Below, in pieces: positions 43,872 to 57,159 of a stretch of 64,000 bases of DNA. The translations under genes and the position numbers were made by a program. The notes under the pieces were generated by a model. The model was not told the origin of the DNA. It saw nothing but the letters and a program-made list of their open reading frames with translations, and did no database searches. Origin of the DNA: Terramyces sp. JEL0728 (taxonomy: Eukaryota > Chytridiomycota > Chytridiomycetes > Rhizophydiales > Terramycetaceae); the NCBI GenBank assembly GCA_027603945.1, contig JADIIU010000036.1, forward strand, positions 1-64,000, in the 5' to 3' direction. Each line of letters begins with the position of its first letter. Position 1 is the first letter of the stretch.

Positions 43872-46383
43872 ATGTTTGTTGTAAAGTCAAAAAATAATTC
43901 TTTGCTGGAAGGTATATCTAGGGCAAGCACTGTAATTGGAGAAAAGGGATTTGATGCCAAGAATCTCTGGGCTAATTCAACCTTGGAAGATTTAATCTCA
44001 AACTTGGATTCAGGGGTTGCTGTTGCAGTCATCGATTTCAAAAGCATTGAGAAGCTATCAATGAAGCAAATCGAAGAAGCACTTGAAAATATCCCAGCGG
44101 CTCGATTAGCGCTTTCATTTACCCCAGATGTGAATAATCCTTCACAGGGTCCAAATTTTGGAGCACTATCGGCATTAATTACCAACTTCATCATTGTCAA
44201 CCCGCCATCTACAGAAATCGTTGTTTCGCTAAAGGTGAACTTCCCAGAAAACCAATTTTACATTGAATCCAAGGATTATGAAAAGAATTTGGAATTGGGA
44301 ATCAACACTATCATTAACGATGATAAATTGACTGTGGAATCATTCGTCAGCTTGCTTTTACTGAATTCAAAGTCAGATCGTGAAGATGGTTTGTTCCCTA
44401 CAGTTGTTGTAGATCCACAGGGTGTTGCTTTAGGGTTATGTTACTCTTCAAAAGAATCGATCGTTGAATCGTTAAAGACCAAGAGCGGAGTTTATTTCTC
44501 TAGAACACGAGGGTTGTGGTATAAAGGAAAGACTTCTGGAGCCACTCAAGAGCTAATTTCCATTGATTTGGACTGCGATGCAGACACTCTTAGATTTACT
44601 GTTGTTCAGAAAGATCCAGGTATCTGCCAATTTATTTAGGGTTTTGTCATTTAAACACACGCACTTGTTTTGGCGCAGACGCTGGAATCACTGCTTTATA
44701 CTCTACTTTAGCTAGTAGATTAGTGAATGCTCCCCCAAAGAGTTACACAAAGAGGCTGTTTGATGATAAAGACTTATTGCACAGCAAAATTAGGGAAGAA
44801 GCAGACGAGCTGTGTGCAGCAACTACAAAAGACGATATTGCGTGGGAAGCGGCGGATTTGATTTACTTTGCAATGGCCAAATGCGTAGCTGCTGGGGTAA
44901 CTTTGACCGACATTGAAAAGCACCTAGATTCTCGCTCCAAAAAGATTTCAAGAAGACCTGGAAACGCCAAACCGCAATATATTGAAAAGAAGGAAGAATC
45001 CAGTGACAAGCCAAAAGAAACAGAAACATTCAAAATGAAGACTTATCATGTTCAAGACTTATCGAAAGAACAAGTAAACAAATTGCTTCTCAGACCAATC
45101 AAAAATACAGACGATATCATGGATAAAGTCAAGCCGATTGTCGATAGTGTCAAAAGCAAAGGCGATGCAGCGATTAAGGAATTGACCGAGAAATTTGACA
45201 AAGTAAAGCTGGAATCAGTTGTAATGAAAGCGCCGTTCCCAGAATCAGCCATGGTCCTTGATCCTAAAGTCAAGCAAGCTATTGATTTGGCTTACAGCAA
45301 CATTGAAAAGTTCCACGCCGCCCAAATTGAAACAGAACCATTGGTTGTTGAAACTATGAAGGGTGTTACTTGTTCAAGGTTTGCAAGACCAATTGAAAAG
45401 GTTGGGCTGTATGTTCCTGGAGGTACTGCTATTCTGCCTTCTACGACTTTGATGCTTGGTATTCCAGCCAAGGTTGCCGGTTGTAAGGAAATAGTTATCG
45501 CTACTCCGCCAAAATCTGATGGAACTATTACCCCTGAAGTAGTTTATGTAGCACACAGAGTTGGTGCCAGCACCATTTTGCTGGCTGGTGGTGCCCAAGC
45601 AGTCGCAGCTTTAGCTTATGGCACAGAAACTGTCCCAAAGGTAGATAAGATCTGTGGACCTGGTAATCAATTTGTCACTGCTGCTAAAATGATTGCTCAA
45701 GTAATTAATACTAATGGTAGTCTGATAGCTCTGCTTTGGTGTCTATCGATATACCTGCTGGGCCGTCCGAATTATTAGTAATCGCAGACAACTCGGCTGA
45801 CCCAAGATATGTAATTTCTGACTTGCTATCACAAGCCGAACACGGTGTGGATTCCCAAGTCATCTTGATTGCCATTGACCTTTCAGACGAGCAGATTAAA
45901 GTCTATCAAAAAGAATTATTTAAACAAGGGAGTGCGCTTCCAAGAGCCGCGATTGCAAAAGTGTCCATATCACACAGTTACATCTTGAACGTCAAAAATG
46001 TCAAAGAAGCAGTTGATTTCTCGAATCAATATGCTCCGGAACACTTGATCTTGAATGTTGCCGAGGCAGAATCCATTTTGAAAGACATATCAAATGCTGG
46101 CTCTGTTTTTGTTGGCCCATACTCTGCTGAAAGGTAGCCATCATTTAATTGTAGTTGTGGCGACTATGCGTCTGGAACTAACCACACTCTGCCAACGTAC
46201 GGTTACTCAAAGATGTACTCTGGAGTGAACACTGCAACCTTTGTAAAGCACATTACTTCACAAACTATTACAAAAGAAGGTCTGGACGGTATTGGTGATG
46301 CAGTTACGACTTTAGCACACATTGAAGGATTAGAAGCTCACAGAAATGCTGTTGCAATTCGTTTAGCGGACATTCGCAAATAG
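43872..46383 (+). CDS. HIS4: Trifunctional histidine biosynthesis protein HIS4 (copy 2)
   Basis: 816 aa, protein identical to 18779-21290; only a few synonymous differences noticed. Introns at 44620-44639, 45701-45720 and 46134-46154. From here to 51,800 the two 25-kb copies keep a constant offset of 25,093, with no coding indel. Confidence 0.97.
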
Positions 46384-46385
46384 AT

Positions 46386-48058
46386 TTATTTCCCTATTAC
46401 ATCGTTTTCAAAACTTTTTCTCGTTTGATCCAACAAATCACAATACATCTGCAAATCAGCAGTTTTAGATTCCAGTGTGCTCTGGACTGCAACTACAATC
46501 AGCTATTATTACGCTTCAAAGCCTCATTTTCGTCAGCTAGAAGGGCAATTGTATCTTTGAGACTGCTAACTGAAGTTTTTTTCTCGTTTGGTTTCTTGTT
46601 CTTCTCTAACTGAATTTCTATATCAAGACAACTTACTATTAATACCATTGGCATTTTTTTCATTTTCATAAAGCATTGCCACCTCTGCTTTGGATTCCCT
46701 GAGTGATTTTATTTCATTCTTATAGGTTTCAATAAGTAGAGTGAATTGGGCGATTTGAACTTGAAGTCCTTGGATTTCGTTTGACTCTACAGGTTTAATG
46801 TCTGCCATTTTCGCGATTCTAGCTTCTAAATTTTGGATTGTTTCCTGCTGTTCGGCGCAAATGGATTTCAAATTTTGGAACACAGTTGAGTTTTTGTTTT
46901 CAATGTGTTTCTGCCATTAGGATATCTTACCTTTTGTTTTTTCAGTTCTTGCTTTAACGCAGAGATTAATTTATCGTCGTTTTCGCTCTTGTCCAGGAGA
47001 ATCTTGATTTTGGACCGGTACTCTTTATTGTCTGTCTCTAGGATCCTTATGCGTGACTGTAATCCATCTGTCCTCTTTTTTAATTCAGAGTAATCTGATT
47101 TACACTTTTCGGCTTCTGCAATTGCCTTTTCCAAATCTTTTCTTTTCAGCTCTTCAATTCTAGAGTTTGGCTTTACTACTGGAGTACTCGGAATTGGTGT
47201 ATTTGCTTTGGATTCACTTTGGCATTTCCTTTGCAATTCTTTAATCTTTTCTTTCAAGATGATTATCTGCTCCCCCCTTCCTTTCCAATTATTTTCTCCC
47301 TTTAAAAGCTGGAATTAATCCTCCATTACCTGTTCAACAGAGACAGAGTCTCCCACTTCCTTTTGCAGTAATTTTGTCAATGTTCTTGCATCTTGCTTGA
47401 GCGTTTGATTGTGCATTCGCTCCTCTTCCAGTTTTCTCATGGACTATGGTTAATGTGTGTTACGTAAAACAGTTTCTCTTTTGTATTACCCTGAAGAGAT
47501 TTGATATTGGCAGCTGACTTTACATCTTCAACTAAAGGAGTCTCCAACTCTTTTATTCGACCCAGCAGCATCATATTTTTCGTCTTTTCCTTCTCGTACT
47601 GTACTGTTAACCTTCGGGCTTTCTTTGCCAGCTCAATGATCTTTGCTTGTTGGAAATTGCCATTTTGAAACGAATCAGATATGGCATCTTCCGTAGCGAC
47701 TAAAGATAGTCCATCTGGTTAATCCTGGCATACCTTGTAATTCCTTTCTCAGCGATTTGATTTCTCCATCTTTTGCTTTCATTTCCTTCCTTAACGTTTC
47801 AATAACAGCAGCGCTGTCAGATTTCGTTTGTCTCCCGCTTACTATATCTTCCTTAATGATATCCAATGGTTTGGAACCAGAGTTGCTTTTCAACGTAAAT
47901 GTATGCAAGCTTTTAGCATCCTCGTCCTGGGATTCATCAGATGAAAGCGTTTCAAATTTCCCTGCAATTTGATATTTGCGATTCTTTTCCAGTTTGTTTA
48001 GTTTTGGAGTCTGAATTGGGTTTATTCCTACTTTGTAATTTCCTAGTGGTGCCAACAT
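46386..48058 (-). CDS. Coiled-coil protein resembling CCDC13 (copy 2)
   Basis: 517 aa, protein identical to 21293-22965, same six introns at +25,093. Its stop again lies 2 bp from the HIS4 stop. Confidence 0.65.
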
Positions 48059-48168
48059 GATTACGCGTACAAGATTTTCCTCTTCTTAATGAATTCAAAG
48101 TAGCACAAGCAGTCTTGTCCTTTACCAACTTATATCATTGCAGAGGCTGCATAATTTTTTTCCACAAG

Positions 48169-49290
48169 ATGGAGTCAAATGAAGAAACGCCTCTCCTACA
48201 GAATACCGAAAACCATGCTCAACCTGAAGGCAATAGACGTCAAAAATCATTCAGAGATTGGATACCGGCGATCGTTGTTGGATTGATATTCATTTTTACC
48301 ACTGTTATGATATTTGCCCAGGTTGGGGTGAATTATGGAAGTTCGGATATAATATACTCCAAAATACTAAAGTACACCCCCGATTTGACGGGTTTAGATG
48401 TAACATGCGTGGGGCACAAAGTGATCTATCTCTAATCCAAGGAATGTCTGGTAGAAATAGAAAAGGAGCGAAATAACCAAAACATGATTTCACTCGTCTA
48501 TTTAATTGAATCAGAGGAGCCAAAAGCGATGAAACTAATAGATTTGACGCTGGGAAAGGTTGGATCTAAGCTACATATTTCTATCAACACCACCAAAATT
48601 TCCGGAGAAGTTAAATTTATATCCTGCTTCAAAATATTCATTCCTGGATCCACCAAATCGGGATTCGATGTTAACTTTGCTGCTGATACTGGAAGCATCA
48701 CTGCGGTATCAATACCACAAACATTTGGATCCGTAAACACAAACATTGGGGTTGGAAATGTTGAATTCACCGTAATTGAGAGCTAAATTAGAATGTGCAA
48801 ATAGAAAAGACGGACCTGCTTAATTCAGTCGGAGATATTAACATCCACGACGCAACTGTAAAAGAATCAATGTCTTGTCAATCGTTTGCAGGCTCCATTA
48901 GTACCCGGCTGACTTCCATTCCAGATAATACATTAAATGCAGTTAATTTAACTACAGTATCAGGAGATATCACCGCCGAGATTTCAGATTACAATAATCT
49001 GTATGTCGCCAGCTCAAGTGGCTATATTGAAGTAATCGCCAATCCCTCAGCAGACTCCAACACTCTCCTGGACTCAAACGTAGGTAATATGAACATTTAT
49101 ATGGTAAGTCTGTTTAATTTAGAATTCATTCAATGGCCATTACGACGCATCATCCACGCATGGGGCAGTCAAGATTTCCCAGCCAAATAGATTTTCAACA
49201 AAGTCGCATCGATCTGGAGATATTGGAGACGGATCAAGTACACTGAAAGCAGTTTCTCAGAGAGGAGATATCGATATTAGTTTTAAATAA
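48169..49290 (+). CDS. Type II membrane protein with beta-solenoid-like ectodomain (copy 2)
   Basis: 353 aa, protein identical to 23076-24197; introns at 48421-48441, 48772-48791 and 49104-49122. Confidence 0.8.
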
Positions 49291-49306
49291 ATTAGTGCAG
49301 AATGAT

Positions 49307-51693
49307 TTATTCGGTTGGTTTGTCCTCTGCTGGAAGATCATACAATGCAGTCTTGGAAGGTAAAGAGATGCCATACAGTGACCGTATTATGAGGGCGTTC
49401 ACGTCAGCATCAGACCAATAATTCATGTGGACTCCTAAACTCGACAGGTACGGATTCTCTAAAATTGATTCCTGCAACGTAAAGTCCAGTCGACCATGGC
49501 AATTCAATGGTTTGATTGTTTCCATTATCGCCCACTGAGCCTTCGTAGGTTCAATTTTGCTAGAAGGAATGACTCTTGCCTTTTGTTTGCTTTCAGGTTT
49601 TCCATCTGATTCTTTGACAGATTTCACAGAGACTATCGATGCACGTCTATCTGGACTGCCAGGATGCTCGATATATTCCATCTCCACTTCTGTTGGCGGT
49701 GCAGCGGCTATTTTGGACAAGCTGGACACCACAGAACCAGCTGAATTTACTAATCCAGCAAACAGCGATTTACCTTTTTCCACCATTTCACTGCCGGCTG
49801 CTTCTATCCCTTTCACAGTTTGCTAAGTCAGTACAAAACTACCGTTATTCCTCCTTTTGAATAGATAACAGGATTTGGTTTCAAATTTGACATCCGGTGC
49901 GAAAACAGCGGTTCGATTCTATGCGCTACTGGATCATAAGGATGGAATATGTTATACAATTGCCGAACAATTGGTCTAGAGTGTTTAAGAGGCGTGATTT
50001 CCGTGTTTTCGTCTATCGGTGGCTGCAGATGATATCCACCAAGCAGCAGGAACATTCCAATTGGCGAACCGACAGTGTACAAATGATCTATTTGGAAATC
50101 TAACTGCTCAGACTCCATTGAAACACTGGATTCCATCAGCCCTTCCAACCGGCCTGTTTCTAAATTGTTTGATAGCAAGTCAGAAATATCCACCTCAGAA
50201 TTTTGAGGTACAAATTGCTTTTGTTTCTCTCTGTAAGAGTACTTGGATTGTTGCGTGGTAGCAATGTCGTACGCAATTACAGAGCCTAACGAATGGCCAT
50301 AAATAGATACTGTTCCGTTAAATAATGGGTTCTTTTGCTTGTAGATACGATATACTCTATTGATTTCAGAGGAAACATGCTGGATCATTTCCTGGCGGTA
50401 TTTCGGTGTCATGTATAACAGCACATCTACTATGACGTCCGAAACCAGCATTCTTATTCCTGGAATTCCTTCGGGTAGTATATCTGGTAACGTCAATTCA
50501 ACATCTTCTTCATCCTCTGCTTCAATATTCATCCCGACATTCATCTTTTGGCGCCATTGTATTGGGATTACTTGTACTCCGCCTTTAGGAGGCATAACTT
50601 CTTTCTTGGAATGATTGGAAGCCTCAAGCGTTGCTTTTACTTGGCTTGAAGCTGAGATTAATCCAGAACGCAAAACTTCCACATCTACGTAAACACAATG
50701 TTACCTCCTGTGAAACTCATTGCTTCAATATGCTCACTCAGCTTTTGCCCTATTCCGTGTATGACAAATATCAAGTGCTCTATTTGTCTAAAATTATCCG
50801 TTGGTTCGTCGGTTTTTGGCGATATTTCATCCAGCGACAAGTTACTAACTTGTGGCGACTTGGCTTTGACTGAATCTTTTCGTTCGATGGTGATATCGGT
50901 TTGAGAGTCGTCATTTTTCCCCTTTTTAGAGGGTTTTAAAAGTTTTTCGACTTCATTCCAACCTCGAATCACTTTGGTTCCAGAGTTTTTGAGCACTGCC
51001 CGTTGAATCTTGCTTGTTATTTCGTCCGTTTGGATCCACGCTATTGAAGGCGACGTATATTGAACAAATTGGTTGATGTAAGGTCCAAAGAGTGGCCATC
51101 TCTAAGTATTAGCCTAATTTTACGGGATCTGATTTGTTGGTCGCTTGGGTTAAAGTCACTTCATTGCTGGTGTTGGCGGGCAGTGCTTGGCTGTACAATG
51201 TGCTGGGATGGTTTGCGAGCATATATCTTCTATACCCATCATCAATTTGGCGAGAAAGATTGTCCTCGCATGGTTGGTAGCTTCCTCCTGGTCCCTTTGG
51301 CTATGAATTAGCGTATTTCTTACTTCAAACCATATACCTCTCCTAATTTCGTACGTTGCTCCGTCCCAATAAACTAATATGAGTGATAATGTACCAGGAT
51401 AAAATTCCATCGTTGCAACATTCACTTCAAACAAACCATCAAATTCCTGCATTAATAATGTTGGATCCAAGCTATCAATGGATTTGGATGCGTTAAATTT
51501 GATTTCAATCCTTGCTGAATCAAACTTGCTGAATGGTAGCCAAGTAATGGGCGATTTACCCGCCTTTACCTGCAAGCTTTTGAAAGGAGTGTCGTCTCTC
51601 TTAGGCACATCGACTGCATGGAACCATCTAGGTTAATTACTCCTACATTGGTGTCGGGATGGTTTCATCAACCGCTTCTTTTTCAGTTGCCAT
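49307..51693 (-). CDS. DDHD-domain phospholipase (PA-PLA1-like) (copy 2)
   Basis: 760 aa, protein identical to 24214-26600; GHSLG nucleophile and DDHD region intact. It is the last gene of the duplicated block; its upstream region runs into the three-unit minisatellite. Confidence 0.92.
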
Positions 51694-51793
51694 CTTTGAG
51701 GAAAAATTTGGCGTTCACATAAAAAGGGATTGTGTACAACCAATGCATTGACTACTAATTAGTCACCATCGCACGTCTTTCCAATCTTTTGGA

Positions 51794-51880
51794 GATATCC
51801 ATCTTATGCGGAATAAACTCAGGATATCCATCTTATGCGGAATAAACTCAGGATATCCATCTTATGCGGAATAAACTCAG
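51794..51880. repeat. 29-bp minisatellite, three full units
   Basis: Three perfect tandem units at 51794-51822, 51823-51851 and 51852-51880, followed by unique sequence. This is the ancestral right border of the duplicated segment. Confidence 0.97.
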
Positions 51881-52045
51881 AATATTTCTCAACTCTGCCC
51901 AGTATCGAATATCGCTACCAAGGCTATTTGGTAGCCAACTCTACCTATGTCTCTATTTGTTTAATTTAGCAAACAATAGGATATAACGTGATTTCGATTG
52001 TTCCTTGAAAACTTTGAAAAACATCTCCATATCTTTCCTGTCAAA

Positions 52046-54041
<1,996 letters not shown>

Positions 54042-54085
54042 TCCATCAATGACTGTGCTTAGAATAAAACTTGGGATATGACAAT

Positions 54086-54634
54086 TTATTTCTTTACCCG
54101 CTTTACATTTTCATTTAGAGAATCTTCAGCTTTGATTTTCGCAGGAGATTTATTTGGTGAGGCTTCAGTCTTCTCATTCACTGGGCTCTTTGGTTCCTTC
54201 AGTTTACTATCTGTCTCAGTTTGATTTCCAGGAGCGAACTGCTTGACCAGGTTATCCAAAAGCTCTTTGTCGGATTCTTTAATCCTTGTGAATCCTGCAA
54301 ATTGGCTGGAGGAAGTGACTAGTATCCAATCACAGTGGGAATGCTGGAAATGGTCCAGGTGAGACTTTTGGTGTTTAAAGAAGCAGCCCGTATGAAACCG
54401 TCCGCAAACATCTGTTTTCTTTTTCTGGAAGCACTTGTTGTTGCAAACTATATGTCTGAACCGCAATTCGCCTTCCTTTAAATTCGTATTGCAAGCACGA
54501 CACTTTGCTGCTTTGGTTGACTTTGGACAGTATTCGACTGCAAAGTATTGTCCTTTTGCGCTGTATTGTTCATATACAGCATGTCTTTCTGCTTTGTTTA
54601 AATGCTTCAAAGAGGGGAGACTTTCGAGATCCAT
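54086..54634 (-). CDS. PARP-type zinc-finger protein
   Basis: 182 aa, single exon, start MDLESLPSLKHLNKAERHA. Residues about 28-102 form a PARP-like zinc finger: YFAVEYCPKSTKAAKCRACN, then GELRFRH, then FHTGCFFKHQ. The likely zinc ligands are C45, C48, H81 and C84 (C-C-H-C). In poly(ADP-ribose) polymerase and DNA ligase III this module senses DNA breaks. There is no catalytic domain here; the C-terminal half is a Lys/Pro/Glu-rich tail ending NVKRVKK, a plausible nuclear localisation signal. Probably a small DNA-damage or chromatin protein. It is divergent from the gene at 54787, with a 152-bp shared promoter. Confidence 0.8.
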   Translation of the reverse strand: MDLESLPSLKHLNKAERHAVYEQYSAKGQYFAVEYCPKSTKAAKCRACNTNLKEGELRFRHIVCNNKCFQKKKTDVCGRFHTGCFFKHQKSHLDHFQHSHCDWILVTSSSQFAGFTRIKESDKELLDNLVKQFAPGNQTETDSKLKEPKSPVNEKTEASPNKSPAKIKAEDSLNENVKRVKK

Positions 54635-54786
54635 GACAAAAAGTAAAATTATTATCGTCCTGAATCTCTTGCCTCCAAATTTATAACTTGCTAATTCAAG
54701 AGATGAATTGGCCTTATTCGCGTCTTTTGAAAATAGTGTGGTTTCATTTTTCATTTTTTAAAGTGTTACATCAGCAAGGATTTCCA

Positions 54787-56058
54787 ATGTATCCACAACA
54801 ACGGGAATATCAGCAGCCAGCGGCTCGACCGGATTCGGCATACTATTATCAGGATGGAGGATACAATCGTCCTAGTGAATCTCGAGCCTCTCAATACTAT
54901 CAACCACCGCAGCCACAGTATTACAATCCTCCACAACCTAATTTTCAATACCAGCCTTCAAATGTTCAAAGCTCAAGACCAAATTCGTCAATGGACAATG
55001 GGAGAGTGTTTGACTACCGTCAGCCAATTCAAAGCAGACCTGCCTCAAGACCCAACTACCCACCGCCAGAAGGAGAGGATCGAGGCTATTCAAGACGTTC
55101 TAGCATTGTTAATGAAAATAGATTCCAACCAACTTATACTGAAGAGCGTCGTACCTCAATCCCTCCTCCGGAAAATAGATATTCTCAGCCAATTACTTAC
55201 CCGCCACAAGATGGAAGAGCGTCATCAGCCAGCATCGACAATAGATATCAGTCTACGACAAACTACCAGCCGCAAGCTTTTAAACAGACTGCTGCTGGGT
55301 ACGCCAATAGTCAAGCCTCAAATAGAAGCTTTTATCCAGAGAGAATGGATAATTATAACAATAGACACAGGAGACAACCTTCTTTTGAATCTCTAAGATC
55401 AAATGTATTTAATTCACCTGCCATTAGACTGCAGCATCCTCCAAGATATCCAAACGAATCAGAAGTAGGCTCCGTTAGAGCAGGATCGCGAGTAGGATAT
55501 GATGAAAATCTGGAAAACAGATCAATAAGCTCCAAAGTGGATGGCCAAAACGAACAGAATTATGAAAATGGCTCAAACTATTCAGAGGCCAGAAAGTCTG
55601 TTTATAAATCAAAAAGTGCTCTGGCGTTGTCTACCGGACAATCTTTTATCAGACGCAGCCAAGATGGAAGTTTGGATCAAAAGCCTCTACCAGGTGTAAT
55701 GCGACAACACTCCAAAAAAATGGAAGCGCTTTTGAATTCGACGTCAAGGTTAGGATTAAACGATGACTCTTCAAATGGTATGCATTAATATAACTTAGAT
55801 CTTACAAAGCCGCCATCCCCAGTGATATCCCGTCCCGCGGAATCTCCTTCAGCAAGGCGTTTCTCTTCAGCAAAGCCAATTGACTTTATAAATTCGCAGC
55901 ATTTCAGGAAAATCAAATCAATTGCCAGTGAAGTGCATTCAATATTTGCCAAAGGACAGCACCTGTACCAAGAAGATTTAGAGATTATCAAAAACAAGGT
56001 GGATATGCAAATTAAATGTATTGAATCGCTGGAACGTCTCTCCAACGAATCTCCTTGA
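54787..56058 (+). CDS. Low-complexity Pro/Gln/Tyr/Ser-rich protein with helical C-terminus
   Basis: Two exons, 416 aa, with a 21-nt intron at 55778-55798. About 330 residues are disordered, rich in Pro, Gln, Tyr, Asn, Ser and Arg (YYQPPQPQYYNPPQPNFQYQ; RPASRPNYPPPEGEDRG), with many RxxS and SP sites that suggest phosphorylation. The last about 60 residues are predicted helical (DFINSQHFRKIKSIASEVHS; YQEDLEIIKNKVDMQIKCIE), perhaps a dimerisation helix. Family not recognised. The frame is open upstream to 54688, but the ATG at 54787 fits the start of the biased composition better. Confidence 0.65.
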
Positions 56059-56093
56059 ATTATACAATAAAGTAAAAGATACGAGCAGGCAGT

Positions 56094-56896
56094 TTATTGA
56101 GTCTTTTTCTTGAATACAAATCTTTGTAATGCAAAATTGACAAACAAAGCAAAGTACGAAATATACATCAAAGCACCATAGACCATCCCAGATAAATCAT
56201 TGTAGCATGTTTTCCCCTGCAGCATGTAATACCAGGTATATACGCAGACATAAGTACCAACTGCCATTTGAAGTATTTGACTAACTGTGATCATGTAAGA
56301 CGGGAACCATCTTGGACATAGGCCGGCAGCTTGAAGGGAATAGTAGGTGTACATGACAGCATGAACAGAGTAGTTCATCGCGACGAAATACAGCCCTGCA
56401 GCAGCCAAATGTGAATACGCATGCCATCCATACCTATAATTAAAATAGTTTACATCATAACTGTGGCATGATGATACCAATGCAAGAAAATCAACGGCTT
56501 TTTGCGCAATACAATGAACACTGTATCAATCAACTCTGGAATCTTGCTGAGTGAAAATAGCATAACCCAGAAGCCAACAGTCCCAGAAGCCCAGGTGTCG
56601 TGAGGGTTGTCGCAAACGGTATTTTCAAATGGCATCGATCTGAAATTGCGCCAGATTTTTGGAACTGTAATGTATGCACCGGCAATACTAAATACAGCTA
56701 GAAAGGCGTTCCACAAGGCAAGAGTCCATTTGAGGTGGAAGGGTTTTCTTTGGTTCATGTATTGCTTCCCAAAGAAACAGAATGCAAGATACATGCCGAC
56801 AGCGGTGAATGGAATCTGCCAGTTGTTGTTGGTGAATTCAATCACTCCTTCTGGTCTGTAGGTTGGATATTCCAATATGCGATCGATGCCCCACAT
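56094..56896 (-). CDS. Very-long-chain fatty acid elongase, ELO family (ELOVL6-like)
   Basis: Two exons, 260 aa, with a 20-nt intron at 56434-56453. It performs the condensing step of fatty acid elongation in the ER, joining malonyl-CoA to an acyl-CoA. The catalytic box HxxHH is seen as LHWYHHATVMM (H139, H142, H143). Other ELO signatures are FWVMLFSLSKIPELIDTVFI and AMNYSVHAVMYTYYSLQAAG. About seven hydrophobic helices are spread along the chain, and a Lys-rich end (FVFKKKTQ) fits ER retention. The pattern is nearer animal ELOVL6/3 than yeast Elo1-3. An in-frame stop lies shortly upstream of the ATG. Confidence 0.93.
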
Positions 56897-57159
56897 TTCG
56901 GCAAGAATTTTCCTCCCGCCTAATCAATCTTTCTCATTAAATTGCAATTCTTATAATTTAATGTTTCATGCCTAAATATCATTCTCTTAAAAGTATTAGC
57001 TGATTGAATACCGTTTCAATGTACTTGGTGCAACATTAGACAAGGTGTCGGTGTGTCATAATACTCGCCAGAGCACTACTATGTGGATCTCGTCTTTCAA
57101 ACAATACCAGATATGCATTTTGTTCTCCACGAAAAATCAGAAAATAAGTTTTCCAAACA

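Larger units (their letters stand above)
26756..51880. repeat. Segmental tandem duplication, copy 2 (~25.1 kb)
   Basis: Direct repeat of 1589-26755, same gene order and strands. It begins with codon 13 of the oxygenase and ends in the minisatellite, after which unique sequence leads to the kinase gene. The right flank of copy 2 and the left flank of copy 1 are therefore the ancestral flanks, and the novel junction is at 26755/26756. Confidence 0.97.

Noticed and set aside
1589..51880. Duplication as a transposon or integrated virus
   Set aside because: The segment holds ordinary spliced housekeeping genes, with no terminal repeats, target-site duplication, transposase, integrase or capsid gene.
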